Shown here: positions 7,049 through 15,480 of the stretch, piece after piece
Numbering within the stretch: the stretch's first letter is position 1
How the letters are laid out: the number at the start of each line of letters is the position of its first letter
Source of the DNA: Modicisalibacter coralii
GTDB taxonomy: Bacteria > Pseudomonadota > Gammaproteobacteria > Pseudomonadales > Halomonadaceae
Direction of reading: 5' to 3'
DNA length: 37,912 nt
Assembly: GCF_004117855.1 (NCBI RefSeq)
Contig: NZ_QWBW01000047.1
Coordinates: forward strand, 1-37,912
Made by a program: the position numbers and the translations under genes
The notes under the pieces: generated by a model
Database searches by the model: none
The model's input: only the letters and a program-made list of their open reading frames with translations
What the model was told of the DNA's origin: nothing

Positions 7049-7804
7049 ATGAGCGAACGCCAGCAAGCGCCGGGCAATGCCAGCGCGGCGGCTCACGGTG
7101 AACCGGCGAAGCGCCGACGCGGCAAGAACGGCGACGGCGCGCAGCGCCACGATGCCATCTATCGCACCATCAGCGACGCGATCATCGAGCATCGCCTGCG
7201 TCCCGGTGCGCGGCTGCGCGAGGATGCCCTGGCCGAGGTGTTCGGGGTCAGCCGCACCGGAATCCGCAAGATCCTCCAGCGGCTCGCTCACGAGCACCTG
7301 GTGACGCTCACCCCGCGTCGCGGTGCCAGTGTCACCCGGCCCACCGCCGAGGAGGCGCGCGACGTGTTCGCGGCGCGCCAGATGGTCGAGTGCGGGATCA
7401 TGGAGGCCGTCGCCCGGCGGATCACCGCCAATGACGTGCGCCATCTGCGTGACCTGGCCGGCCGCGAACGCCAGGCGCTCAGGGGGGGCGAGCAGAGCAC
7501 CGCGATCAAGCTGTCGGCGGCATTCCACGAGTATCTGGCCCAGCTTTCCGGAAACGCCACCCTGGCGGAGTTCATCGGGCGGCTGTGTTCGCGTTCCTCG
7601 CTGATTCTCGCCGTCTACGGCTCCGCCGGGCACCTGGGCTGCGAGTCCCATGACCACGACGAGTTGATCAAACATCTCGAGGCGCGGCGCGGCGAGCGGG
7701 CCACCGCCTTCATGGGGCGCCACCTCAAGGCGATCGAGGCCTCGCTGTCGATCGAGGAGGAGCAGGAGGAGACCCCCGACCTGCGCCAGATATTCGCCCT
7801 GTGA
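7049..7804 (+). CDS. GntR family transcriptional regulator, FCD subfamily
   Basis: The start is ATG 7049, with GGGGA eight bases upstream; an ATG at 7010 overlaps the candidate operator and is less likely. The 251-residue protein has a basic, disordered N-terminus (AKRRRGKN), a GntR winged helix at about residues 35-100 (IYRTISDAIIEHRLRPGARL, LAEVFGVSRTGIRKILQRL), then an all-helical FCD effector domain including FAARQMVECGIMEAVARR, AAFHEYLAQLSGN and HDELIKHLEARRGERA, whose Asp/His residues normally hold a metal and a carboxylate ligand. It follows the urate genes in the same direction. Together with the shared GTATACAA sites this makes it the best candidate regulator of urate degradation. 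The effector is unknown. Confidence 0.88.
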   Translation: MSERQQAPGNASAAAHGEPAKRRRGKNGDGAQRHDAIYRTISDAIIEHRLRPGARLREDALAEVFGVSRTGIRKILQRLAHEHLVTLTPRRGASVTRPTAEEARDVFAARQMVECGIMEAVARRITANDVRHLRDLAGRERQALRGGEQSTAIKLSAAFHEYLAQLSGNATLAEFIGRLCSRSSLILAVYGSAGHLGCESHDHDELIKHLEARRGERATAFMGRHLKAIEASLSIEEEQEETPDLRQIFAL

Positions 7805-7903
7805 CACGGCGCGTCGCCGTCCGCGCTTCCCCGCCCAACTATGGACACCCCGCGGCACAGCGGGTAGGATACGGCGCGTCGGTGCGCATCACGCACCGGC
7901 CTT

Positions 7904-7980
7904 CCGCCCTTAGCTCAGCTGGATAGAGCGTTGCCCTCCGGAGGCAAAGGTCATAGGTTCGAATCCTATAGGGCGGGCCA
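7904..7980 (+). tRNA. tRNA-Arg (anticodon CCG)
   Basis: A full cloverleaf can be drawn. The acceptor stem CCGCCCT pairs with AGGGCGG; the D arm is GCTC...GAGC; the anticodon stem TTGCC/GGCAA holds loop CTCCGGA with anticodon CCG; the T arm is ATAGG-TTCGAAT-CCTAT. Discriminator G and an encoded CCA end it at 7980. It reads the CGG arginine codon, common in this GC-rich genome. Confidence 0.97.
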
Positions 7981-7988
7981 GATACAGC

Positions 7989-8024
7989 AAGGGCCTGCGA
8001 GTGATCGCAGGCCCTTCTTCTTTC
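7989..8024 (+). terminator. Rho-independent terminator of the tRNA-Arg gene
   Basis: A perfect 12-bp stem (7989-8000 with 8005-8016) closes a GTGA loop and is followed by the pyrimidine tract CTTCTTTCCC. It begins nine bases after the tRNA CCA end. Confidence 0.9.
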
Positions 8025-8088
8025 CCGGCTCCCTCGCCGTTTGAAGCGAACCGCTGCATGCGGATCGACCGATCCCATCCGCCCCTTG

Positions 8089-9138
8089 TCAGGCCTTGTC
8101 ACCCAGGGCGGTGATATGTTCCGGCAAGCGATCGTGGGAGCCGTACATGAAGTGGTTCTCCATGCGCTCCGCAAATTGGGCGGCTTCCGGTTCACGCCCC
8201 ACCGCCATGGCCACTTCGCGCACGTGCATCGGCGATGCCCCGCAGCATACGCCGAGGTAATTGACCCCCAGGGCATGAACGTCGCGCGCAAAGGCGCCGA
8301 GCTCGTAACGGTTGCAGAACAGCGGGTCCAGGGCGGTCGGGAAGGCGCGTCCGTGGGGCGCCGGACAGCTGCATCCCTGATTGTCGGAGAGGTTGAAGAA
8401 CGTCGGCTCCTGCTCGGTGGTGCGATAGGTCACCGGCAGTGCCGCCACATGGCAGGTAACGGCGTCGCGAATCTGCTGGATCCAGGGGCGCATGGTGTCC
8501 GGCCCCCGGAAGCAGTTCAGGCCGACCACGCTGGCGCCCTGCTGCTCGAGGGCGACACAGGTTTCCACGATACCGGGGCCATCGACCATGCGGTTCTCGG
8601 CCATCGGTGCCAGGGTGACCACGGCAGGCAGCCCCTGGGCCTTGATCGCTGCCAGGGCCGCTTCGGCTTCGCCGGCATAATAGAAGGTTTCCGCGATGAT
8701 GAAATCGGCGCCTTCCTCGACGGCCCATTGCACCATCTCGTCGAACATGGCGCGCACGCTCTGCTGGGCGGCCGGATCTTCCGGGTCCCAGACGTTGCTG
8801 TTGGAAATGTTGCCGGCCATCAGGTTGCCGGGTTTTTCATCGGCCACCTTGCGAGCGATCTTCAACGCAGCCCGGTTCAGTGGTTCCAGCAGTTCCTCCT
8901 TGCCGATCACCCGCATTTTTTCGCGGTGGCCGTTGTAGGTGAACGCCTGAACGACATCCGACCCCGCATGCTGGAAATCGCGATGCAGCGCTTCCAGCGC
9001 GTCCGGGCGCAACAGCGCCACTTCGGGCACGAACTCACCGGCGGAGAGATAACCGCGCCGTTCGAGCTCGAACAGAAAGCCCTCGGCACAGATCAGGGGG
9101 CCCTGGTCGAGTCGTTGGGTGATCAGGTCTTGCGTCAT
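8089..9138 (-). CDS. Homocysteine S-methyltransferase family protein, betaine-homocysteine methyltransferase-like
   Basis: The 349-residue barrel protein has the three zinc cysteines of the family: Cys209 in GLNC, and Cys298-Cys299 in GVCCGA, at nearly the same positions as in animal betaine-homocysteine methyltransferase. Other matches are AEGFLFELERRGYLS, VVQAFTYNGHREKM, MAGNISNSNVW and IIAETFYYAGEAEAAL. Such enzymes move a methyl group from betaine, dimethylsulfoniopropionate or S-methylmethionine to homocysteine to form methionine. Betaine as donor would suit a halophile that accumulates it, but the donor cannot be fixed from sequence. The gene stands alone, so no operon hint is available. 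Cytosolic. Confidence 0.87.
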   Translation of the reverse strand: MTQDLITQRLDQGPLICAEGFLFELERRGYLSAGEFVPEVALLRPDALEALHRDFQHAGSDVVQAFTYNGHREKMRVIGKEELLEPLNRAALKIARKVADEKPGNLMAGNISNSNVWDPEDPAAQQSVRAMFDEMVQWAVEEGADFIIAETFYYAGEAEAALAAIKAQGLPAVVTLAPMAENRMVDGPGIVETCVALEQQGASVVGLNCFRGPDTMRPWIQQIRDAVTCHVAALPVTYRTTEQEPTFFNLSDNQGCSCPAPHGRAFPTALDPLFCNRYELGAFARDVHALGVNYLGVCCGASPMHVREVAMAVGREPEAAQFAERMENHFMYGSHDRLPEHITALGDKA

Positions 9139-9428
9139 GGGTGAATGCCTCGGCGGTGGTGTGCGTCTTCAATCGAGGCCGCATTTTGGCAGCCCCTCGG
9201 CGTCCACCACCAATGAAGAATTTCCACCTCAAGGTGAATCTGGCTCATGTTAGCAGGAGTTTCTAGTAGGCGGGTGCATATTCCATCCGCCCAGTCGTTG
9301 CAGGTTCCCCGATGATCAGGTGGGCGACAGGCGTTATCCTTTGCGGGCCGCCAAGGATGCCAGGTCGTTCATGACGTGGGTGGAAGAGAAGCCCCAGCCA
9401 ATCAAACAACGATAGTGAGAGGTTTCTA
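9139..9428. other. 290-bp intergenic region between the methyltransferase and the orphan membrane protein
   Basis: No convincing gene is visible. It is less GC-rich than its surroundings towards the right end. It must hold the leftward promoter of the methyltransferase gene; a small imperfect palindrome, CACCTCAAGGTG, lies at 9225-9236, about 90 bases upstream of that start. No terminator or RNA gene was recognised. Confidence 0.5.
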
Positions 9429-9779
9429 ATGAGATGGCTAAAGAGGATGAAGTTGTTTGATAAACTCCTGATTGCGATAAGCTTGATAATGATTGCCTGG
9501 TTTTATATCGGCGCCGCTATCAAGATGAACTTTGCACAGAACCTGTTAGTCTTCGGAATTGGCATGCCGTTTTCGATGTGGTTGACCTCTCGAATCATGG
9601 ACGGGCCGGAGTCTCGGAGAAGGAAGCGGCGAAACGGGCTGATCCCCCTTTCACCACCTGACAAAAAGCCTTCCGTGCTGTCGAAAGCGTTCAGCGACAG
9701 TAGTTATTATCTAACGCAACTGCTTTTTCTGATTATTTTTTTCCCTTTCCTATTAATCGCCTTGAAATGGCTGGATTGA
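9429..9779 (+). CDS. Small hypothetical membrane protein
   Basis: The 116-residue protein is not one I recognise. Three hydrophobic stretches are visible: LLIAISLIMIAWFYIGAAI (about 13-31), a second at about 38-52 (NLLVFGIGMPFSMWL), and a C-terminal one, LLFLIIFFPFLLIALKWL. Between the second and third is a basic loop (ESRRRKRRNG). By the positive-inside rule the loop should be cytoplasmic. GAGAGG at 9418-9423 is a usable ribosome site for ATG 9429. The gene is clearly richer in A+T and in Lys, Ile, Phe and Asn codons than its neighbours, suggesting recent acquisition. Function unknown. Confidence 0.65.
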   Translation: MRWLKRMKLFDKLLIAISLIMIAWFYIGAAIKMNFAQNLLVFGIGMPFSMWLTSRIMDGPESRRRKRRNGLIPLSPPDKKPSVLSKAFSDSSYYLTQLLFLIIFFPFLLIALKWLD

Positions 9780-9817
9780 TAGCTCTAAACGTCGACTCGG
9801 CCTTGTCGTGGACGAGC

Positions 9818-10702
9818 TCAATCCGCTTCGCGAATCAGTGTGAGCAATGCCATCGCCGCGGCCGATAGCGGGTGACGTCTTCGCATGATGACGCCCAGTT
9901 CGCGATCGATGGTCGGTTCGACCAGGGGGCGGTATTCGATCCCCGTGGCGGCGATCTGGCGGAAGCTCAGCGCGGGCAGCACGCTGATTCCCACCCCGGC
10001 GGCGACCATGCGCCCCACCGTGGCGATCTGGCTGACCTCGCAGAGCATGTCGAGCGGCGAGCCGACGTCGGCCATGACCCGGTCGATATCCTGACGCGAG
10101 CTCGACAGGCGGTTGATACCGATGAAGGGATACCCGGCCAGCTGGGCCCAGGTCACGGAGGTCTGCTCCAGCAAGGGGTGGCCCAGCGGGCACACGGCGA
10201 CATAGCGGTCGTTCAGGATCGCTTCGAAGGTCAGGTCGTCGGATTCCCGGGGCGGGACCGAGAATCCCAGATCGGCCCTGCCTTCCCGAACCAGTTGATT
10301 GACCTGCTCGGCCAGCACGTCGTGCAGGCTCAGATTGATCTGCGGATGCTGCTCGCGAAAGGTCGCGATGACGGTGGGCAGCAGGCCTGCGGCCAGGGTG
10401 GGCAGGGCGGCGAGGGTGACCTTGCCGCGTTTCTTCAGGAAGCGTTCGTTGAGATCGTCGAAGGCCTCCGTCCAGTCGTTGAGCAACCGAGTCGCCACGG
10501 GCAGGAAGGCCTCACCCTCCGGCGTGAGCCACAACTGGCGCGTGGTACGGGCGAACAGCTTGCCGCCCACCGCTTCCTCCAGCTTGCGAATGGCGATGCT
10601 CAACGCCGGCTGGGAGAGGTGAATGCGTTCGCTGGCTTCCGCCAGGCTGCGCGAGTGGGCGACGGCGACGAACGCCCGTAGCTGCTTGACGCTGGGATTC
10701 AT
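9818..10702 (-). CDS. LysR family transcriptional regulator (divergent from TRAP operon)
   Basis: The 294-residue protein has the standard LysR layout: winged helix-turn-helix at residues 5-65 (VKQLRAFVAVAHSRSLAEASERIHLSQPALSIAIRKLEE), a linker helix, and a periplasmic-binding-like effector domain from about 92 (VTLAALPTLAAGLLP...) with the GRMVAAGVGISVLPA segment. It is divergent from the TAXI-TRAP operon with a 144-bp gap that starts AT-rich. LysR proteins usually control the divergent operon, so it is the likely activator of the transporter/AtuA genes, with the imported compound or a metabolite as ligand. It is closely related to the second LysR at 27499. Confidence 0.92.
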   Translation of the reverse strand: MNPSVKQLRAFVAVAHSRSLAEASERIHLSQPALSIAIRKLEEAVGGKLFARTTRQLWLTPEGEAFLPVATRLLNDWTEAFDDLNERFLKKRGKVTLAALPTLAAGLLPTVIATFREQHPQINLSLHDVLAEQVNQLVREGRADLGFSVPPRESDDLTFEAILNDRYVAVCPLGHPLLEQTSVTWAQLAGYPFIGINRLSSSRQDIDRVMADVGSPLDMLCEVSQIATVGRMVAAGVGISVLPALSFRQIAATGIEYRPLVEPTIDRELGVIMRRRHPLSAAAMALLTLIREAD

Positions 10703-10726
10703 TTAATAAATATAAGAAAAATTAAA
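10702..10726. promoter_or_regulatory. Candidate LysR operator in the lysR/TRAP intergenic region
   Basis: TTTAAT (10702-10707) and ATTAAA (10721-10726) form an inverted repeat with a 13-base AT-rich spacer, touching the lysR start codon. Position fits autoregulation and activation of the divergent operon. AT-rich sequence makes chance symmetry more likely. Confidence 0.35.
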
Positions 10727-10846
10727 AACTATTCAATGTACAAAAGAATCCGGCGCGGCGACGCTATCCGGGAGGGCGCTGGACGCTCGGCGCCAACAAT
10801 AACGCCAGACAACAACAAGGGCCCGCACGAGGCCCATGGAGCCACA

Positions 10847-11815
10847 ATGAAAACGCTACTCACCGCCATGGCGGCCAGCCTCGCCGTGCTGGCCGCATCC
10901 GCCGCCGCACACGCCGAAGAACGCCTCCTGATCGGCTCGACATCCAGCTCGTCGAGTCATTACGGCTATTTCGTGGCCGTCAATCAGATCATCAACAACC
11001 AGGTGGACGGCGTCAGCTCGTCGGTGGCGGAGACCGGGGCGACGGTCGACAACCTGCGCCGGATCAGTCGCCGGCAGATCGACCTGGGCCTGGTCACCAC
11101 CAACACCGGCTATCACGCCTATAAGGGCGTGGACGATTTCGAGGGCCACGCCGTCGACAGCCGGCTGCTCTGGGTCTATACCGTCGCCCCGCAGAACGCG
11201 GTCGTCCGCGAGGATTCGGGCGTCACCGCGCTGGAAGGGCTCGAGGATGTCCGCTTCAACCCGGGCATCACCGGCTCGGCGACGGAAGCCACCACCGAAG
11301 CGGTGATGAAGACCCTCGGCATCCAGCCCGATTACGTGCGCGGCTCGACCACCGACATCGTCAGTGCCATCAAGGACGACCGTCTGGCGGGCTACGTCAA
11401 ATCCGGCGTGGGGGATCGGCTCGATGGGTCGACCATGGACATCGCGACCTTCACACCGGTGCGCATCCTGTCGCTGAGCGATGACCAGGCCGCGACCCTC
11501 CGCGAGAAGATGCCGGACATCGGTGTGGTCGATATCCCGGCGGGGGCGGGCGAGGGCATCCCGGCCTACAAGACCTGGGCCTTCGGCGTCGCCGTGCATG
11601 CCCGTCCCGGGCTGGACGAAGCAACCGCCTACCGGATCGTCAAGGCCGTCATGGAAAACCCGGAGCCGCAGGCCAACGCCTTCTCCGCGGTCAAGGGTGC
11701 CGACATGCCGCGCATGACGCTCGACGTGGGCACCGTCCCGCTGCATCCCGGCGCCGCCCGCTACTACCGGGAGCAGGGGCTGGAGATTCCCGACGCCCTG
11801 CAGCCGGTCGAGTGA
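10847..11815 (+). CDS. TAXI family TRAP transporter solute-binding subunit
   Basis: The start is ATG 10847, with GGAG five bases upstream; an upstream in-frame ATG would add a non-secretory leader. The 322-residue protein begins with a signal peptide (MKTLLTAMAASLAVLAAS, cleavage after AHA). The mature part starts RLLIGSTSSSSSHYGYF, typical of TAXI-type (TRAP-associated extracytoplasmic immunogenic) binding proteins, and includes AETGATVDNLRRISRRQIDLGLVTTNTGYHAY. It captures a substrate, usually an organic acid or amino acid, in the periplasm for the fused TRAP permease that begins 18 bp downstream. The substrate is unknown; the AtuA-type genes behind the permease are the only clue. Confidence 0.92.
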   Translation: MKTLLTAMAASLAVLAASAAAHAEERLLIGSTSSSSSHYGYFVAVNQIINNQVDGVSSSVAETGATVDNLRRISRRQIDLGLVTTNTGYHAYKGVDDFEGHAVDSRLLWVYTVAPQNAVVREDSGVTALEGLEDVRFNPGITGSATEATTEAVMKTLGIQPDYVRGSTTDIVSAIKDDRLAGYVKSGVGDRLDGSTMDIATFTPVRILSLSDDQAATLREKMPDIGVVDIPAGAGEGIPAYKTWAFGVAVHARPGLDEATAYRIVKAVMENPEPQANAFSAVKGADMPRMTLDVGTVPLHPGAARYYREQGLEIPDALQPVE

Positions 11816-11833
11816 CGTTCGGGAGCAAGACGC

Positions 11834-13744
11834 ATGCGTGAGTCCCTGACCAAAGCCCTGGCCCTGTCGCTGGGCGGGCTGATCCTCTATACCTCGGCGA
11901 CCGGGGCCTTCGACAGCCTGATCCAGCGCAGCGTCTTCCTCGCGCTGGTCCTGTTGCTGGGGCTCGCCATCTACCCGCTGGGGGCCGGCACGCGCTGGCG
12001 GCCCCTGGGGATCGCCATCGACCTGCTGCTGGCCGCCGGTGCCGTGCTGGCCTGCGGCTACATCGCCGTCAATCAGCATCAGATCCTCACCGAACTGCCG
12101 TGGGCGACGCCGTCGGACATGCTGATGACCGCGGCGCTGGTGGTGACCATTCTCGAACTGTCACGCCGCGCCATCGGCCTGATCTTCCCGCTGCTCGTCC
12201 TCGCCGGACTGGGGTATGCCTTCCTGGGCGCCTACATCCCCGGCCCCCTGGGCCACCGGGGCTTCGGGCCGGCCTTCGTCACCGAAACCCTGTTCCTCGG
12301 TGACCTGGGCATCTGGGGCATGCTGGTCGGGGTGGCGGCCACCACCATCGCCGCCTTCGTGCTGTTCGGCGGCCTGCTGCTGCACACCGGGGGCGGGCAG
12401 ACGTTCATGGATCTGGCGCTACGTATCAGCGGTCGCGCCCCGGGTGGCGCGGCCAAGGTGGCCACGGTGGCATCGGGGCTGTTCGGCATGGTGAGCGGCA
12501 GTGCGGTGGCGAACGTCGCCACGACCGGCAACTTCACCATCCCGATGATGAAGCGCCTGGGCTACCCGCGGCCCTTCGCCGCCGGTGTCGAAGCGGTCGC
12601 CTCCACCGGTGGCCAGATCGCGCCGCCGATCCTGGGGGCGGCGGCCTTCATCATGGCTGAGATCCTCGGCGAGAGTTATGTGCGTATCGCCCTGGCCGCG
12701 CTGCTGCCGGCGGTATTCTTCTATCTGGGGGTCTTCCTGACCATCCACATGGTCGCGCGGCGGCGTGGCCTGCAGGTGGTGCCCGACGACGAGTTGCCGA
12801 GCTGGGCCTCGGTGCTGCGTCCCGAGCGGCTGATCCCCATCCTGGCCGCGCTGGGCGGGCTCTTCTACGGCGTGCTGTCGGGCCGTTCGATCCAGACGTC
12901 GGCCTTCTACGGCGTGCTGATGACGGTGCTCGCCTATGTCGGCTTCGCCGTGCTGGCGCATCGCGCCTGGCGCGACATCGGGGCCTGCCTGCTCGCCGGG
13001 TTGATCGACGCCGGCAAGGGCATGGTGATCATCGGCGTGTTGCTGGCCGGCGCCCAGATCCTGGTGGCGATGATCGGCATGACCGGCATCGGCGTCACCC
13101 TGGCCAGCCTGATCGTCGAGGTGGGCGGGCAATCGACGTTCCTGGTCGCCCTCATCGTGGGCGGAGTCTGCCTGATCCTGGGCATGGGCATCCCTACCAC
13201 GGCCGCCTATGTGCTGGTCGCATCCGTGCTGGCGCCGGCCCTCACCGAGATCGGGATCGAACCGCTGATCGCGCATCTGTTCGTGTTCTACTTCGCCACC
13301 TTGTCGGTCATCACACCGCCGGTGTGCGTGGCCGTCTTCGTGGCCTCGGGCATCGCCCAGACCAACTGGCTCCCCGCGGCCGGCGAGTCGGTCCGCCTGG
13401 CCGCGGCCATCTACGTCATCCCCTTCCTGCTGCTGATCTATCCGGCGCTGGCCGGGTTCGGCGGCTGGACCGACATCGTCCTGGCGACCTGTCAGGGGCT
13501 GGCCTTCGTCACGGCGTTCGCCGCCTTGATGTCGCGGGTCTCCGTGACCGGGCACCGCGGACTCGACGTCATCGGCCTGGTGCTGGTCATCGCCCTGGCC
13601 CTGACGCCGGGCTGGCTGACCACGCTGGCCGCGCTCGGCGGCCTGATCGGCCTGTATCTGCGTCATCGGCGCCTGGCTCGCCGGGATGGCATGCAGCGCC
13701 TTGACCCGCGAGAGATCCCCGCCGTGAAGGAGACCCGCACATGA
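11834..13744 (+). CDS. TRAP transporter permease, fused small and large (4TM/12TM) subunits
   Basis: The 636-residue inner-membrane protein has about four hydrophobic helices at the N-terminus (the DctQ-like part) fused to the twelve-helix DctM-like part, as usual for TAXI-type systems. Recognisable DctM features are GGLLLHTGGGQTFMDLAL, GMVSGSAVANVATTGNFTIPMMKR, ASTGGQIAPPILGAAAFIMAE, and the second repeat GMGIPTTAAYVLVASVLAPAL with HLFVFYFATLSVITPPVCVA. Transport is driven by a sodium or proton gradient, not ATP. The stop overlaps the AtuA start as ATGA (13741-13744), so translation is probably coupled. Confidence 0.95.
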   Translation: MRESLTKALALSLGGLILYTSATGAFDSLIQRSVFLALVLLLGLAIYPLGAGTRWRPLGIAIDLLLAAGAVLACGYIAVNQHQILTELPWATPSDMLMTAALVVTILELSRRAIGLIFPLLVLAGLGYAFLGAYIPGPLGHRGFGPAFVTETLFLGDLGIWGMLVGVAATTIAAFVLFGGLLLHTGGGQTFMDLALRISGRAPGGAAKVATVASGLFGMVSGSAVANVATTGNFTIPMMKRLGYPRPFAAGVEAVASTGGQIAPPILGAAAFIMAEILGESYVRIALAALLPAVFFYLGVFLTIHMVARRRGLQVVPDDELPSWASVLRPERLIPILAALGGLFYGVLSGRSIQTSAFYGVLMTVLAYVGFAVLAHRAWRDIGACLLAGLIDAGKGMVIIGVLLAGAQILVAMIGMTGIGVTLASLIVEVGGQSTFLVALIVGGVCLILGMGIPTTAAYVLVASVLAPALTEIGIEPLIAHLFVFYFATLSVITPPVCVAVFVASGIAQTNWLPAAGESVRLAAAIYVIPFLLLIYPALAGFGGWTDIVLATCQGLAFVTAFAALMSRVSVTGHRGLDVIGLVLVIALALTPGWLTTLAALGGLIGLYLRHRRLARRDGMQRLDPREIPAVKETRT

Positions 13745-15126
13745 CCTTTCTGCTGGGCAGTGGCGCCGGTTTCTCCGGTGACCGCACCGATGCGGCGGTA
13801 CCGGTGGTCGCCGAGCTGATCCGCCGGGGGCAGCCCTGCGCCCTGGTCTTCGAGACGCTGGGCGAGCGGACCCTGGCCGCCGCCCACCGGGCCCTGCGCG
13901 AGTCTCCTCGGGCGGGGTTCGAGCCGCTGCTCGAGGAGTTGCTGAGCCCGGTGCTGGACGACTGTCTGGAACACGGCATCACCATCCTGGGCAACTTCGG
14001 CGCCGCCAACCCCGCGGGGGCCTGCGAGGTGGTCGCCGGGCTCGCCCGCCAGCTCGGCCGGCCCGACGTGCGCATCGGCCGGGTTCAGGGCGACGATATC
14101 CGGGCCGCGCTGGGCGATCTCGACCTGCAGCTCTGGGAGGCCGAGACCCAGGCGCTACCCGGTGCCGATCAGTTGATCTCCGCCAATGTCTATCTGGGGG
14201 CGGCGCCCTTGTGCCAGGCGCTGGAACTGGGGGCGCAGGTGGTGGTCACCGGTCGTGTCGCCGACCCCGCGCTGTTCCTGGCGCCGCTGGTGACGCATTT
14301 CGGCTGGGCCTGGGACGACTGGGATCGGCTGGCGGCCGGGATCATGGCCGGTCATCTGGGCGAGTGTGGATCCCAGGTCAGCGGCGGCTACTTCGCCGAC
14401 CCGGGCGTCAAGGACGTGGCGGGGCTCGCGACCCTGGGCTACCCGATCATCGAGGTGGAGGCGGAGGGGCGCCTGGTCGTGACCAAGCCGCCGGGCACCG
14501 GCGGGGCGGTGACCGAGCAGACGGTCAAGGAACAGCTACTCTACGAAGTCCACGACCCCGGTGCCTATCTCACCCCCGATGTCGTCGTCGATCTTTCCGG
14601 CATCAGCGTCCGGCAGATCGGGCCCGACCGGGTCGAGGTCACCGGCATTCGCGGCCGGCCGGCCCCGGCACGGCTCAAGACCACGGTCTGCTACGAGGGC
14701 GGCTGGCAGGGCGAAGCGGAGATTTCCTACGCCGGGCCCAACGCGCTCGGTCGGGCACGCCTGGCGGCGCAGGTGTTGCGCGAGCGCCTGGCATTCCGGG
14801 CGCCTGCCGAGCTTCGCCAGCGGCTGGATATCATCGGCCTGGCCAGCGTCTTCGACGACGACACCGGCACGCTGCAGCAGGCGCCGGCCGCGACGGAGGG
14901 CGACTATCGGCTGCGTCTGGCGGTCGAGCATGCCGAACGGCGCTGGGTCGAGCGTGCGACCCAGGAGCTGCTGGCGCTCTACTGTGCCGGCCCCGCCGGC
15001 GGCGGTGGGGTACGCCGTCACTTCCTGCGGCGCGTGTGTACCGCCTCCTATCTCGTCAGACGCGACGATGTGGACGCCTTCGCCACCCTCTTCGAGTCCG
15101 GGAGACTGCCCCATGACACCCTCTGA
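13741..15126 (+). CDS. AtuA-type (DUF1446) acyclic terpene utilisation family protein
   Basis: The 461-residue protein belongs to the AtuA/DUF1446 family. Visible hallmarks are the N-terminal GSGAGFSGDRTDAAVPVVAEL, the NFGAANPAGACEVVAGLAR strand-turn, the NVYLGAAPLCQALELGAQVVVTGRVADPALFLAPL core, HLGECGSQVSGGYFADPG, and KPPGTGGAVTEQTVKEQLLYEVHDP. The reaction has not been defined for the family; the founding member sits in the citronellol/geraniol cluster of Pseudomonas aeruginosa, but many homologues lie in unrelated catabolic operons. No acyl-CoA genes of terpene breakdown are present here, so a terpene role should not be assumed. A 14-base overlap joins it to the next gene. Confidence 0.88.
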   Translation: MTFLLGSGAGFSGDRTDAAVPVVAELIRRGQPCALVFETLGERTLAAAHRALRESPRAGFEPLLEELLSPVLDDCLEHGITILGNFGAANPAGACEVVAGLARQLGRPDVRIGRVQGDDIRAALGDLDLQLWEAETQALPGADQLISANVYLGAAPLCQALELGAQVVVTGRVADPALFLAPLVTHFGWAWDDWDRLAAGIMAGHLGECGSQVSGGYFADPGVKDVAGLATLGYPIIEVEAEGRLVVTKPPGTGGAVTEQTVKEQLLYEVHDPGAYLTPDVVVDLSGISVRQIGPDRVEVTGIRGRPAPARLKTTVCYEGGWQGEAEISYAGPNALGRARLAAQVLRERLAFRAPAELRQRLDIIGLASVFDDDTGTLQQAPAATEGDYRLRLAVEHAERRWVERATQELLALYCAGPAGGGGVRRHFLRRVCTASYLVRRDDVDAFATLFESGRLPHDTL

Positions 15127-15466
15127 TATTGCCGAGCTGGTGACAGTGCCCCTGCACCGGCTGGCGCACTCCCGGGCGGGAGACAAGGGCAACCGGCTCA
15201 ACCTCTCGTTGTTCGCGTACAGGCCGGAGACGTATGCCGTCCTGGTCGAACAGGTCACCGAGGCCCGGGTGCGGGAGCTGTTCGCCCATCGCGGCGTCAC
15301 TCGGGTCGATCGCTACCTGGTGCCGGGGCTCGGGGGGATGAACCTGGTACTGGACGACGTCCTGCAGGGCGGAGTGAACGGCGCGCTCAACCTGGACGGG
15401 CATGGCAAGACCCTGTCGTTCCTGCTGCTGGGCATGCCGGTCAGCGTCTACCCGCACCTCCTGTAA
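15113..15466 (+). CDS. AtuA-associated small protein (ferredoxin-fold AtuA-like domain)
   Basis: This 117-residue protein starts at ATG 15113 inside the end of the AtuA gene. It has the LHRLAHSRAGDKGNRLNLSLFA opening of the small proteins that accompany AtuA, then FAHRGVTRVDRYLVPGLGGMNLVLDDVLQGGV and NLDGHGKTLSFLLLGMPV. In many genomes this domain is fused to the C-terminus of AtuA as a single ~580-residue protein; here the two are separate but overlapping genes, so they very probably form one complex. Its role is unknown. A hairpin with a short T-run follows at 15481. Confidence 0.85.
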   Translation: MTPSDIAELVTVPLHRLAHSRAGDKGNRLNLSLFAYRPETYAVLVEQVTEARVRELFAHRGVTRVDRYLVPGLGGMNLVLDDVLQGGVNGALNLDGHGKTLSFLLLGMPVSVYPHLL

Positions 15467-15480
15467 CGCGATGATCAGCG

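Noticed and set aside
7904-7980. tRNA-Arg as an attachment site of an integrated element
   Set aside because: No integrase, no repeated tRNA 3' end and no mobile-element gene was seen on either side.
10736-10846. Upstream start for the TAXI binding protein
   Set aside because: It would put 37 hydrophilic residues before a clear signal peptide; ATG 10847 has a ribosome site and a normal secretory start.
12419-13666. A 415-codon minus-strand open frame inside the TRAP permease gene
   Set aside because: It is Gln/His/Asp-rich sequence typical of an antisense frame to a membrane protein gene; the sense frame is the real one.
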